Below are positions 26,329-35,305 of a stretch of DNA of 64,000 nucleotides, in pieces; within the stretch, counting starts at the first letter, position 1; every line of letters starts with the position of its first letter. Source of the DNA: PMP191F sp047602185 (GTDB taxonomy: Bacteria; Bacteroidota; Bacteroidia; Chitinophagales; Chitinophagaceae); NCBI GenBank assembly GCA_047602185.1, contig JASGHY010000001.1:1488001-1552000 (forward strand), read 5' to 3'. A model generated the notes under the pieces. That model was not told where the DNA came from, did no database searches, and saw only the letters and a list, made by a program, of their open reading frames with translations. The position numbers were made by a program, and so were the translations under genes.

Positions 26329-26976
26329 ATGTCAGCCAATAATAAGCCACCACATGTAGAAGCAATACAGGTGCATCCTACATTACAGGTCACAAACATC
26401 CCGGAGGCCGTTGATTTTTACACACAGAAGATGGGGTTTACACCGGGCTTTACATGGGGTGAGCCACCAACTTTCGGGGCAGTGAATCTCGGGAAGTTAC
26501 AGGTATTCCTGTCTCAGAAAAGTGAAGGCCCCATAAGTCCTTCATCAGTTTTCTTTGTTGTTGAGAACTCCGATGAGTTATTTGAATACCAGCAAAGCAA
26601 TGGTGTGCAGGTAATAGAAGCGCCGGCAGACAGGGAATATGGCATACGTGATTACCTGGTACGTGATATTTACGGCAATGACCTGGTATTCGGTCATTAC
26701 ATTTACAATATGGAGCCGCCTATTAAAATAGAACGGGTGGCTGTTCCTGTTCGTCTCGAAAAAAGACTGGCAGCGGTATTGAATGATCTTGCAGTACACA
26801 AAAAGATGTCGATCGACAGTACACTCGAAGAAACATTACTGCATACGTTTGAACCTTACGGAGATGGTGTTGCCAGTCCGCATACGCAAACAACCATCCG
26901 TTATATACAGGAATTAAAAAAGAAACACGGCATTGATTATGACTCACACGGCAGTTACCGGTTTACAGAAGAATGA
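26329..26976 (+). CDS. VOC (glyoxalase/bleomycin-resistance) domain protein with C-terminal extension
   Basis: A 215-residue protein. Residues 10-128 form a vicinal-oxygen-chelate domain (HPTLQVTNIPEAVDFYTQKMGF to RDIYGNDLVFGHYIYN, quoted in part). Residues 135-215 form an extra domain whose start, RVAVPVRLEKRLAAVLNDLA, and following helices look like a ribbon-helix-helix or helical DNA-binding segment; this is weak. TAACTTTA at 26307-26314 is a possible -7 box. The fusion is not one I can assign to a pathway; related proteins are labelled glyoxalase superfamily. Confidence 0.83.
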   Translation: MSANNKPPHVEAIQVHPTLQVTNIPEAVDFYTQKMGFTPGFTWGEPPTFGAVNLGKLQVFLSQKSEGPISPSSVFFVVENSDELFEYQQSNGVQVIEAPADREYGIRDYLVRDIYGNDLVFGHYIYNMEPPIKIERVAVPVRLEKRLAAVLNDLAVHKKMSIDSTLEETLLHTFEPYGDGVASPHTQTTIRYIQELKKKHGIDYDSHGSYRFTEE

Positions 26977-26989
26977 TCGACAGACAAGA

Positions 26990-27592
26990 TCAATCCCGGA
27001 GCAGGGCAGGCAGATCGCGCCAGCCATAACCGCCATGAAATTCACCATTCTTAGCATATAATTTTTCACCTCCCACAGCGTCATAAAACAAACAGGAAGG
27101 GTTTTGAGGAGTGCTGAACAAGACCATACTGTTAATACCCATACTGATAAAACGTTCGGCTGCATATTCCATCAGCAAACTACCCAGTCCGAGCCGCTGG
27201 TAATCCTGCAACAAATAGATATGTTTCAGCTCACCGGAAAAATCAGGCAGATCCTCTGAAGCATACCGGGAGCCTTTTACAAAACCAACCAGTTTACCGG
27301 CATGGTCTTCTATAACGAAACAGAACCAGCTTCCATCCCGGATAGTAAACGTACGGCTCCATTGCTGTTCGCGGATTTCGTGAGAAGGTTTGTGTTGTAC
27401 GTTCCAGTAGGTTTCATTCCATGCCTGTACATGCAAAGCGGTAAGAGCGGCAAGATCAGCCACCGTAACTTCCCTGATATTAAAAGAGTCAATAGTTTCA
27501 CCGCGCTCACGCAATTTGCGCAGGTTACCGGCCTTCGACGGCCGCCTGAAACTCTCCAGGAAGCGAAGAATAGTATTGACAATGTTTTTCAC
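26990..27592 (-). CDS. GNAT-family N-acetyltransferase
   Basis: A 200-residue acyltransferase. GNAT motif A is seen in LLQDYQRLGLGSLLMEYAAE (Q/RxxGxG/A acetyl-CoA loop, about 130-150), with the domain beginning at NIREVTVADLAALTALHVQ. The substrate is unknown. There is no ATG before the domain, and the longest start is a GTG at 27592; the 38 residues ahead of the domain are basic and may not all be translated. It is convergent with the VOC gene, 13 bases apart. Confidence 0.85.
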   Translation of the reverse strand: MKNIVNTILRFLESFRRPSKAGNLRKLRERGETIDSFNIREVTVADLAALTALHVQAWNETYWNVQHKPSHEIREQQWSRTFTIRDGSWFCFVIEDHAGKLVGFVKGSRYASEDLPDFSGELKHIYLLQDYQRLGLGSLLMEYAAERFISMGINSMVLFSTPQNPSCLFYDAVGGEKLYAKNGEFHGGYGWRDLPALLRD

Positions 27593-27745
27593 GCAGCTAT
27601 CTATCCGGAAATATCGTGCCGGACATTTTAAAGTTACGGTAAGTATGATACAATAAATTAATAATTCGCAGTATAGTAGCTCCGGGGAGACGACAACCTT
27701 TTTTAACCGGTTAAGTAATGTTTTTCAAGGCCTATTCTAAAGGCT

Positions 27746-27792
27746 CTTCGAGGCTTGCAGCCTCGAAGCTGTATTATGTGGCTTTAAGCCAC
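27746..27792. repeat. REP doublet upstream of the RAYT gene
   Basis: Hairpin 1: stem CTTCGAGGCT / AGCCTCGAAG, loop TGC (27746-27768). Hairpin 2: stem GTGGCTT / AAGCCAC, one-base loop (27778-27792). The same two hairpins occur downstream in inverse order and orientation. The rest of the 27593-27930 gap shows nothing else I recognise. Confidence 0.88.
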
Positions 27793-27930
27793 GGCCCGGC
27801 AAATGATAAACCCATAGCCGAATACCCATTATTGTTTTAACCAATAAATTATTTCCACAGTGGATAATGCTCTTTTGTGCGTTTTTTTAAAATATTTTGA
27901 GCGCTATGTCCTTCATAAAAAACCACTGTG

Positions 27931-28488
27931 ATGAGCTATGAATATGCCGATGGATTCAGGATCCGTAACCAGGGCGCTATGCATTTTCTAACATTTACAA
28001 TTACAGGCTGGATAGATATCTTTAGCAGACAACGCTACAGAGATCTTGTTATAGACAGTTTTCAGTATTGCAGAAAACATAAAGATCTGCAGGTTGGGGC
28101 TTACGTCATAATGTCTAATCATATTCACACTATCTGGACAGCCAAACATTCTAACCTCAGCGATATTGTACGGGACTTTAAAACATTTACCAGTAAAGCT
28201 ATTTGTAAAAGCATTGAGCAAGAGCCTGAAAGCCGGCGGGAGTGGCTATTGCATATGTTTAAGTTTTATGCTAATCAAACTGTATCGAATGATTATTACA
28301 AGGTCTGGAGCAGCAACAATCATCCGGAAGAAATATTCAGTGATCCCTTTTTAAAAACCAAGCTGAATTATACGCATCAAAACCCGGTAAGGGCGGGATT
28401 AGTATCAGAGCCCTCTGATTACCTATACAGCAGCGCCGCCAATTATGAAAAGGGAAAAGGAATTATGGAGATTGATTATTTGTTTTAA
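27931..28488 (+). CDS. REP-associated tyrosine transposase (RAYT, Y1 HUH family)
   Basis: A 185-residue single-strand transposase. The HUH metal-binding motif is HIH (64-66) in VIMSNHIHTIWTA; the family signature THQNPVRAGLV follows near 155. The domain is close to full length and has no frameshift. RAYTs bind and move REP hairpins; the gene is flanked by inverted CTTCGAGGCT hairpins (27746, 28537, 28598), which are its presumed substrate. A GTG directly precedes the ATG at 27931 and either may start translation. Unlike IS200 elements, RAYTs are usually domesticated and present once per genome. Confidence 0.93.
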   Translation: MSYEYADGFRIRNQGAMHFLTFTITGWIDIFSRQRYRDLVIDSFQYCRKHKDLQVGAYVIMSNHIHTIWTAKHSNLSDIVRDFKTFTSKAICKSIEQEPESRREWLLHMFKFYANQTVSNDYYKVWSSNNHPEEIFSDPFLKTKLNYTHQNPVRAGLVSEPSDYLYSSAANYEKGKGIMEIDYLF

Positions 28489-28512
28489 TGATATTACTAA
28501 TGGCTATTATAC

Positions 28513-28620
28513 GTGGCCAAAGGCCACATAATAAGGCTTCGAGGCTGCAAGCCTCGAAGAGCCTGCGGACGCTTCGACGAGCAGGCACGTAATAAAACTT
28601 CGAGACTGCAAGCCTCGAAG
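28513..28620. repeat. REP hairpins downstream of the RAYT gene
   Basis: Hairpin 28513-28527: GTGGCC-AAA-GGCCAC. Hairpin 28537-28559: stem CTTCGAGGCT / AGCCTCGAAG, loop GCA. A third, with one mismatch in the stem, at 28598-28620. The first two mirror the upstream doublet. Confidence 0.88.
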
Positions 28621-28664
28621 AGCGTATAGAGTGTATATTTACAGCTTTTTTGCAGGGATCCTTT

Positions 28665-29627
28665 ATGCAACTGGCACGAAAAGTTATTGAATCGGAACTG
28701 GTACATTTTGAAAACTACTACCACGAAGTTTTACAAAGTGATATCCCCTTGCTTAACCGGATCAACAACTACCACTTCAGCCGCAAAGGCAAACAGATGC
28801 GTCCCATGTTCGTTCTGCTCAGTGCACGTCTTGCCGGAGAAGTCAATGAGGCATCCTACAGGGCCGCTGTTATCGTGGAAATGCTGCACACCTCTTCACT
28901 GGTACATGACGACCTGGTAGATGATTCCCTGGAAAGAAGAGGCGCTTTTTCAGTAAATGCATTATGGAATAATAAAGCTGCTATCTGGTCGGGCGATTAC
29001 CTGTTTGCGCACAGTGTGTTATTGTCGCTGGCAAAAGGCGATCACCAGATCATCAGGTTTTACTCCGATGCCATTCAGCAAATGATAGAGGGCGAGTTGG
29101 TGCAGATGGCAAAATCGCGCAAGCTGAACCTTGATGAAAAGGTGTATTATGAAATTATTACCGCCAAAACAGCCTCGTTTCTTGCGGCCGCCTGTGCAGC
29201 CGGCGCCAGTACCACCTTCAACGATAATACACAGGTACAACAGTTGCATTTGTTTGGCAAAAAAACAGGTGTTGCATTTCAGCTAAAAGACGACCTGCTG
29301 GATTATGGCAAGGCCGATATAGGCAAGCCTACCGGTAATGATATCAAAGAAAAAAAGCTTTCCCTGCCACTCATTTATACACTGAATACCTGTGAACCTT
29401 CATTAAAAAAGAAGCTGCTGTACATTCTCAAGCACCAGAATACGGAAGAAGAAAAAGTGCAGTTTGTAATAAACGAGGTGATCAGGGCAGGAGGGATTCA
29501 GTATGCTACAGAAAAAATGTTTGCCTGCAGAGATGAGGCATTGGCATTACTCTATGAATTTCCGGCTTCAGAAACCCGCTCGGCACTGGAAGAAATGGTT
29601 CGTTATACAACCGATCGCAGCTATTAG
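28665..29627 (+). CDS. Polyprenyl diphosphate synthase (trans-isoprenyl, IspB-type)
   Basis: A 320-residue trans-prenyltransferase. It condenses allylic diphosphate with isopentenyl diphosphate, probably making the long chain for menaquinone. The first aspartate-rich motif is HDDLVDDS at 81-88 and the second KDDLLDY near 210; both are intact. The residues before the first motif do not include bulky aromatics at the -4/-5 positions (SLV), as in long-chain enzymes. The ATG at 28665 is chosen; an in-frame TTG at 28650 is weaker. TATATTTA just upstream is a weak -7 box. Single gene next to REPs. Confidence 0.92.
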   Translation: MQLARKVIESELVHFENYYHEVLQSDIPLLNRINNYHFSRKGKQMRPMFVLLSARLAGEVNEASYRAAVIVEMLHTSSLVHDDLVDDSLERRGAFSVNALWNNKAAIWSGDYLFAHSVLLSLAKGDHQIIRFYSDAIQQMIEGELVQMAKSRKLNLDEKVYYEIITAKTASFLAAACAAGASTTFNDNTQVQQLHLFGKKTGVAFQLKDDLLDYGKADIGKPTGNDIKEKKLSLPLIYTLNTCEPSLKKKLLYILKHQNTEEEKVQFVINEVIRAGGIQYATEKMFACRDEALALLYEFPASETRSALEEMVRYTTDRSY

Positions 29628-29658
29628 CCTGCTCCAGAGTTACAACAGATTTTACGAC

Positions 29659-29666
29659 TAGGTTTG
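29659..29666 (+). promoter_or_regulatory. TAnnTTTG -7 box of the TonB receptor gene
   Basis: TAGGTTTG, 28 bases before the ATG at 29695. The -33 region is TTTTACG-like and not a clear match. Confidence 0.6.
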
Positions 29667-29694
29667 CACTATATAAAACCTAACCAACGGCACA

Positions 29695-31875
29695 ATGCGT
29701 TATTTTATTCTGGCTATGCTCGCCCTTGCACTATCGTTTCAGGCTGCGGCCCAACATAGTTACAGGGTAACTGTTCGTGATAAAGATTCCCGTGAATTAC
29801 TGAATGGTGTTACGATCCAGGTAAAAGATAACCCGGCAGCATCAACCTATACGGATGCAAACGGCTTTGCCATTTTAAAAAATCTTAAAGCTACCTCTTC
29901 AATACTGGCATATAGTTTTATTGGCTATAAAACATTTGAGCAAACCATTCAGCTACCTGATACAATCATGCATATTGTGGAGTTAGAACCCGATGCAGCA
30001 GCATTACACGATGTGGTGGTGGTAGCATCTACACGCAGTAACGATCGCATAGAAAATGCCACTACCAAGGTAGAGGTATTGGGACAGGAAGAAATGAATG
30101 AGGAAAGTACCATTAAACCCGGTAATATAGCCAGCATACTGGGTGATGTAAGCGGCATCCAGATCCAGCAATCATCTGCTACTTCCGGTAACGCCAATAT
30201 CCGTATCCAGGGTTTGGATGGACGCTACACACAGCTCCTGAAAGACGGGATGCCCTTGTACGGCGGTTATTCGGGAGGCTTTGGGGTACTTTCTGTACCT
30301 CCGCTTGACCTGAAGCAAGTGGAATTGATCAAGGGTTCTTCTTCTACCCTGTACGGTGGTGGCGCCATCGGGGGACTTGTAAATATGATCTCGAAAAAAC
30401 CTTCCTATACACCCGATGCATCATTCCTGGTAAACCAGTCCACACTAAAGGAAAGCAACATCAATGCCTATTATGCGCAGCGATGGAAGAAATACGGGTT
30501 TACTTTTTTTGGCGGACAAACTATCCAAAAAGCTGTTGATGTAAATAAGGACGGGTTTAGTGATGTACCGGAAACCAATAGTACTTTAATACATCCTACA
30601 TTGTTCTTTTACCCTTCTTCCGGTACATGGTTCTCCGTTGGCTGGTCGGGTAGTTTTGAAAAAAGAACCGGCGGGGATATGATTGCCATTGACGATAAGA
30701 ACAATGCACAGCATCCGTATTATGAAAAGAACAAACTGAACCGCAACACTTTTACACTGCTGTCAGAAAGCAGGCTCAATAATACACTGACCTTATCAGT
30801 AAAAGGAAGTTTCAGCGCTTTTAACAGGGATGAAACCACCAATACTTATTTCTTCAGCGGGCAGCAAAACAATTATTATGCTGAAGCATCTGTTATACAA
30901 CGTGCGCATAAACACAATATCATAGCAGGGGTAAACCTTACCGGTGATAAATTCACTCCATCTGCAGCAACGCCGGTTCCGGTAGGTAGCTTTTCCAATG
31001 CCACCGTTGGCATTTTTGCACAGGATACCTGGCAACTGTTTACCAATACCAAACTGGAAACAGGCATCCGTGCAGATCATCATAATACTTATGGCAATTT
31101 CTTTTTACCGAGAATAGCATTGTTCCAACGTTTAAACGAACACTGGGGCGCACGTGCCGGGTTTGGAATGGGTTATATTACACCTAATCCACTTACCCCA
31201 CAGATCAGGGATTATTCCATTTACCAGTTGCAACCCATTGCGCCTGGTGTAAAGCCTGAAAAATCATACGCAGGTAATGCAGAAATAAACTATAAAACCA
31301 GCATAGGAGAGGAGGGCAGCCTGTTCATTAACCAGGCCTTCTTTATTACACGCATCAATAACCCTGTAGTAGCAGAAGAAGAAACTTCGGGAGCTGTTTC
31401 ATTCTCTAATAAGAATAAGCCATTAATTACCCGAGGGCTGGATACTTATATCCAGTTGCATTTGCCAGCCTGGGAGTTTTATCTTGGCTATACTTATACT
31501 GACGCACTGCGTACTTACCTGTCACAGCAACAGTTTGTGCCTGTTACTCCAAGACATCGTGCAGCAGCTACTGCATTGTATGAAATAGAAGGCAAGTTCC
31601 GCATTGGCATTGAAGCCTCTTATAATAGTTACCAGTATCGTGAAGATTACAGCAAAACACCCGGCTATTTATTCATGGCTGCGATGGCCGAAGTAAAGTT
31701 TGGTCCCAAGTGGAGCCTTGTGCTCAACTGCGAAAATCTTTTTGATGAACGCCAGAGCAAGTATGAATCGCTGTACACCGGGCCGGTAACAAATCCTGTT
31801 TTCAAAACATTATGGGCACCTATTGATGGCAGGGTAGCCAATCTCTGCCTGCGTTTTCAGCCATTTGCCAGGTAA
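29695..31875 (+). CDS. TonB-dependent outer-membrane receptor
   Basis: A 726-residue outer-membrane receptor. Signal peptide (RYFILAMLALALSFQAAAQ), a carboxypeptidase-regulatory-like beta-sandwich (about 22-110), a plug domain (about 120-230, with NIRIQGLDGRYTQLLKDGMP and SSSTLYGGGAIGGLVNMISK) and a 22-strand barrel ending in CLRFQPFAR. It lacks SusC length (about 1000) and has no SusD neighbour, so it more likely imports a siderophore, cobalamin or metal complex than a glycan. The fur-like site was not seen. The ligand cannot be decided. Confidence 0.92.
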   Translation: MRYFILAMLALALSFQAAAQHSYRVTVRDKDSRELLNGVTIQVKDNPAASTYTDANGFAILKNLKATSSILAYSFIGYKTFEQTIQLPDTIMHIVELEPDAAALHDVVVVASTRSNDRIENATTKVEVLGQEEMNEESTIKPGNIASILGDVSGIQIQQSSATSGNANIRIQGLDGRYTQLLKDGMPLYGGYSGGFGVLSVPPLDLKQVELIKGSSSTLYGGGAIGGLVNMISKKPSYTPDASFLVNQSTLKESNINAYYAQRWKKYGFTFFGGQTIQKAVDVNKDGFSDVPETNSTLIHPTLFFYPSSGTWFSVGWSGSFEKRTGGDMIAIDDKNNAQHPYYEKNKLNRNTFTLLSESRLNNTLTLSVKGSFSAFNRDETTNTYFFSGQQNNYYAEASVIQRAHKHNIIAGVNLTGDKFTPSAATPVPVGSFSNATVGIFAQDTWQLFTNTKLETGIRADHHNTYGNFFLPRIALFQRLNEHWGARAGFGMGYITPNPLTPQIRDYSIYQLQPIAPGVKPEKSYAGNAEINYKTSIGEEGSLFINQAFFITRINNPVVAEEETSGAVSFSNKNKPLITRGLDTYIQLHLPAWEFYLGYTYTDALRTYLSQQQFVPVTPRHRAAATALYEIEGKFRIGIEASYNSYQYREDYSKTPGYLFMAAMAEVKFGPKWSLVLNCENLFDERQSKYESLYTGPVTNPVFKTLWAPIDGRVANLCLRFQPFAR

Positions 31876-32026
31876 GCAGAAAAAACATTCACCAGCCTGT
31901 TCATTCTATCCGTTTTACTTCCATCTTACCAATTGAGCTATTTTACCGGGCTGCAAACCACTGTGAATACAGGAAGTGCAGACAGATGATTTATTGTCCT
32001 ACATTAGTGCCGCAGAATTGCAATAA

Positions 32027-32167
32027 CTGACTATCCGGATAAGGCAAGCTGCAATTGCGGGGCTTAACCTGTAGGTCTAAGCTGCTATGGAACGCTTCCT
32101 TATAAAAAGTAATTAGCCTTCTCAGGCCAGACCTGACAGGTTAACTTTCCTATAAGCGGAGAGTCAG
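32027..32167. repeat. Dispersed element with inverted ends, copy 3 (141 bp)
   Basis: Left end CTGACTATCCGGATAAGG; right end CCTATAAGCGGAGAGTCAG. It ends 36 bases before the pirin ATG at 32204. The rest of the 31876-32203 gap contains nothing recognisable. Confidence 0.85.
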
Positions 32168-32203
32168 ATTACAATAAATCATTACCATTTTACCCGGTTA
32201 ACT

Positions 32204-33100
32204 ATGTCAAACATTAACCTGATCATTGAAGAGAGGCCCGCAGATATTGGCAATTTTATGGTGGGCAGGCTATTGCCATTTCGTGGCAAAAGAATGGTTG
32301 GCCCCTTCATCTTTATTGACCACATGGGGCCGGTAAGCATGGACGATCACCACAATGTAGATATTGGTCCGCATCCGCATATTGGGTTGTCCACACTTAC
32401 TTACCTGTTTGAAGGCAATATTATGCACCGCGATACACTGGGTTCGGCCATTGAAATAAAACCCGGTGAAGTAAACTGGATGACCGCAGGCAAGGGCATT
32501 GTTCATTCAGAAAGAACACCCGACCACCTGCGTGGATTGAATAAAAACCTGCATGGATTACAGATCTGGGTTGCGCTGCCCAAAGAACTGGAACAAATGG
32601 ATCCTACCTTTTATCACGCAGCCAAAGATGAAATTCCTGAATGGGTACAAAATGGCGTGCATTATAAGCTGATAGCAGGTGAGGCATTTGGCAAAAGATC
32701 TCCTGTACCGGTGTATAGTAAGCTGTTCTTACTGGAAATAAAAGCAACCGAAAAAACAACGATCAAAATAGGCAGTGAGCTTGTCGGCGAAGCCGGCATG
32801 TACATACTGGAAGGCAGCGTGGGAAGCGAAGGCTTTACTTATGAACCCAAACGCATATTGGTAGCCAGGGACAGTTCACTCTGCGAATTTGTGATGAATG
32901 CCGGTACTACAGTGTACATTTTTGGTGGTGAACCATTTCCTGAATACAGGCATATTTACTGGAACTTTGTTGCCAGCGACCTGGCATTGATCGAAAAAGC
33001 CAAAGAGAACTGGTCAACACAGAACTTTCCAAAGATCGAAGGCGAAACAGGTTTTATTCCCTTACCATCCATTGACCCTTCCGTAAAACAAAAACAATGA
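32204..33100 (+). CDS. Pirin-family protein
   Basis: A 298-residue bicupin of the pirin family. The N-terminal barrel contains the metal ligands: His residues in PHPHIGLSTLTYLFEG (about 62-77) and HRDTLG, and Glu/His in AGKGIVHSE. Some bacterial pirins degrade quercetin or sense redox; the role here is unknown. It overlaps the OsmC gene by four bases (ATGA), so the pair is translationally coupled. It fits an oxidative-stress function together with OsmC. Confidence 0.92.
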   Translation: MSNINLIIEERPADIGNFMVGRLLPFRGKRMVGPFIFIDHMGPVSMDDHHNVDIGPHPHIGLSTLTYLFEGNIMHRDTLGSAIEIKPGEVNWMTAGKGIVHSERTPDHLRGLNKNLHGLQIWVALPKELEQMDPTFYHAAKDEIPEWVQNGVHYKLIAGEAFGKRSPVPVYSKLFLLEIKATEKTTIKIGSELVGEAGMYILEGSVGSEGFTYEPKRILVARDSSLCEFVMNAGTTVYIFGGEPFPEYRHIYWNFVASDLALIEKAKENWSTQNFPKIEGETGFIPLPSIDPSVKQKQ

Positions 33101-33495
33101 GCCAGAGCCGTATTACCGCAACCATAGGATCACAATTATACAAGATCGATATTCATACCGCTACCAACGAGATCGTTTCTGATGAGCCCAAAGCCCTGGG
33201 CGGACAGGATAGCGGCTTTTCCCCGTCTGAGTTACTGGCGGCCTCACTGGGCGCCTGTACCTGCGCTACACTGCGTATGTATGCCGACAGAAAAGGCTGG
33301 GCATTGCTGGATATAAAAGCAGATGTGACCTTTGAACGGGATAAAGCCAATAACAGGTCTATTTTTACCCGTACCATTGAGCTGATAGGCGACCTGGACG
33401 CAGAACAGCGCGCAAGATTGCTGGATATTGCCAATAAATGCCCTATTCACCAGGCACTGACAAATCCTATTGAGGTCAATACACAATTGTTGTAG
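33097..33495 (+). CDS. OsmC-family peroxiredoxin-like protein
   Basis: A 132-residue OsmC/Ohr-fold protein. Two candidate redox cysteines are seen, in AASLGACTCATLRMYA (about 50-65) and in IANKCPIHQALTNPI (about 112-126), at the positions used by peroxide-reducing family members. It is coupled to pirin and the product probably detoxifies peroxides or binds a small ligand. No terminator is visible before the convergent asparaginase gene. Confidence 0.92.
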   Translation: MSQSRITATIGSQLYKIDIHTATNEIVSDEPKALGGQDSGFSPSELLAASLGACTCATLRMYADRKGWALLDIKADVTFERDKANNRSIFTRTIELIGDLDAEQRARLLDIANKCPIHQALTNPIEVNTQLL

Positions 33496-33516
33496 AAAAC
33501 CGACGGGAGGAGCGGC

Positions 33517-34008
33517 TTATTTCAGCTCTTCAAAATGGCCGGTGAGCTTATTCTTTCTCACATTGTCCCAATTGTAAAAACGGCCGTTCATGGCCACATA
33601 TACACCGGCAGGAAGAGTTTGTGCGAAAGCGAGGGCACTGCCAAGGTTAAAAAACCCATCAGAGCTACCAAATTTATAGGGGATCATGGCGCCGGTAAGT
33701 ACAATGGTCTTATCCGGCACTTTTTCGGCCAATACCTTTGCTGTAACCGTCATGGTATCGGTGCCGTGGGTAAGAACGATCTTATCTTCCTCTGCATTAC
33801 GGCACTGGTGCACGATCAATTCCCTGTCTTCAGCCGTCATTTGCAGGCTATCGATCATCATCAGGGTCCTTACAGTTACATCCAGCGTACTACGGCTGCG
33901 CTTCAGCATTTCCGGCAAATGGGTCTCTTTAAAAAACAACTCACCTGTAAGCTCATTATACTCTTTATCGAATGTGCCACCTGTAACAAAGATCCTGATT
34001 GATGCCAT
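33517..34008 (-). CDS. Short L-asparaginase-like protein (N-terminal domain only)
   Basis: A 163-residue protein matching only the N-terminal domain of class I/II L-asparaginases. Both catalytic threonine regions are present: VTGGTFDKEY (about 8-17) and LTHGTDTM (about 78-85), and TGAMIPYKF follows. The C-terminal domain of the usual 330-residue enzyme is absent, yet the frame ends cleanly and shows no decay, so it seems a genuine short family that I recall in other Bacteroidota. It may assemble as a dimer or have a different activity. Confidence 0.85.
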   Translation of the reverse strand: MASIRIFVTGGTFDKEYNELTGELFFKETHLPEMLKRSRSTLDVTVRTLMMIDSLQMTAEDRELIVHQCRNAEEDKIVLTHGTDTMTVTAKVLAEKVPDKTIVLTGAMIPYKFGSSDGFFNLGSALAFAQTLPAGVYVAMNGRFYNWDNVRKNKLTGHFEELK

Positions 34009-34075
34009 AGCGTCGTAATTTGGGTACCAAAAGTAAGAAAGCTGCGGGAATTAACAGGAGCAGGTTAAAAGTTTC

Positions 34076-34296
34076 CTGGCTCTCCGGATATGGGCAAGCT
34101 GCGCCAAGAGGCTTAACCTGTCAGGTCAGATGGTTGCAGGTACTACACGTTAATGGATGTGCAATCAATGTTGTCCAATTAAGAGTGTTGATTCCGGCGG
34201 GTGGAGACACCCGCCGGGGATGCATCCGTGAGTTCCAGACCTGACCCGTCGTTCAGCCGGGCAGGCAGGTTTACTTTCCTATATGCGGGTAGTCAG
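34076..34296. repeat. Dispersed element with inverted ends, copy 4, with inserted REP
   Basis: Left end CTGGCTCTCCGGATATGGG, right end ending CCTATATGCGGGTAGTCAG. It is about 80 bp longer than its siblings; the additional sequence includes a REP-like hairpin, CCGGCGGGTG-GAGA-CACCCGCCGG (arms 34194-34203 and 34208-34217), identical in its stem to 8551-8574. One repeat has therefore probably inserted into the other. The 34009-34402 gap has no gene. Confidence 0.8.
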
Positions 34297-34402
34297 AAAA
34301 GTTTACACTTTAAGAGGCTTATAACAATTGAAAAACGCTGTTTCTTTAAAGGCATACTGATTTGTAATATCTTCATCGCCCTGACGGTAAAACCATTTCC
34401 GG

Positions 34403-35305
34403 ATGACTGTTTATACAAGAAAACTATATTGTTGTTGTTTGTTACTCATAATGATACTGGCATTGCAAACCAGTGCCAGCGCTCAGGAAACCGAGCTACT
34501 CCCCGGAAAATGGACAGGCGTGCAGTATGTGAGAAGTACCACAAAAAAAGACAAGCAGTTCAGAACCGCCTCTTTGCCTGAGATCTCAGACAGCACTTAT
34601 ATGGAGCTTTCTATCGACCAGTTAGTGGGCAACACTTTTTCAGGCACTTTATACCGTAGCTTTTTCCAGCAGCCACAGGACAATTTCTGCACCGCCACTG
34701 TTGATGGCACTATCAGCAAAGGCAAAATTGTGATCAATGTACTACAGATAGGAGAGAATAAGCTAAAGAAGTATCCGGGGTTTTACTGGTGTGCAGGTAC
34801 ACTCAATTTAATGTGGAAGCCCCGCGAAGATGGAGTTGCTGAATTATCAGGCAAATCGTCCGATGCAGAATGTTTTAGTGGCCCTGTTACTTTACAGAGA
34901 AAACCTGTAGCGCCACCACCGGTCATCAAAGAAAAAGAACCAGCCTATACCAGCCGGAAGGATTCTGTTTTCCGTACCATTCGTTTGCAGAATAAACAAT
35001 TTACAGTAGAACTCTTTGATAATGGCGTGGTAGATGGCGACAGTGTTACTGTTTATTTCAACAGGCAGGTAGTAGCAGCCAACAAACTGCTTACAGCTAA
35101 AGCCATTTCGCTAACACTGACTGCCGAAGAAAATGCGGAGAATGTACTGGTGATGTATGCAAATAACCTGGGTACGGTGGCTCCCAATACAGCAGTAATG
35201 AAAATAAAGGCTGATGGAAAAGTGTATGATGTATTCCTGAAGGCCGATCTGCAGGGTAATGCTGTTATTAAATTTGAACTGGTGAATAACAACAATAGAA
35301 AATAA
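34403..35305 (+). CDS. Secreted uncharacterised protein
   Basis: A 300-residue protein with a signal peptide (LYCCCLLLIMILALQTSASAQ) that could be a lipoprotein-like or Sec signal. I recognise no catalytic domain. Residues 30-170 look like a lipocalin or beta-sandwich (LPGKWTGVQY at the start is typical of such folds), then a Pro-rich linker (RKPVAPPPVIKEKEP), then a second beta domain (about 185-300) ending LQGNAVIKFELV. The second domain occurs widely in exported Bacteroidota proteins. A good bidirectional terminator follows. Confidence 0.8.
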   Translation: MTVYTRKLYCCCLLLIMILALQTSASAQETELLPGKWTGVQYVRSTTKKDKQFRTASLPEISDSTYMELSIDQLVGNTFSGTLYRSFFQQPQDNFCTATVDGTISKGKIVINVLQIGENKLKKYPGFYWCAGTLNLMWKPREDGVAELSGKSSDAECFSGPVTLQRKPVAPPPVIKEKEPAYTSRKDSVFRTIRLQNKQFTVELFDNGVVDGDSVTVYFNRQVVAANKLLTAKAISLTLTAEENAENVLVMYANNLGTVAPNTAVMKIKADGKVYDVFLKADLQGNAVIKFELVNNNNRK

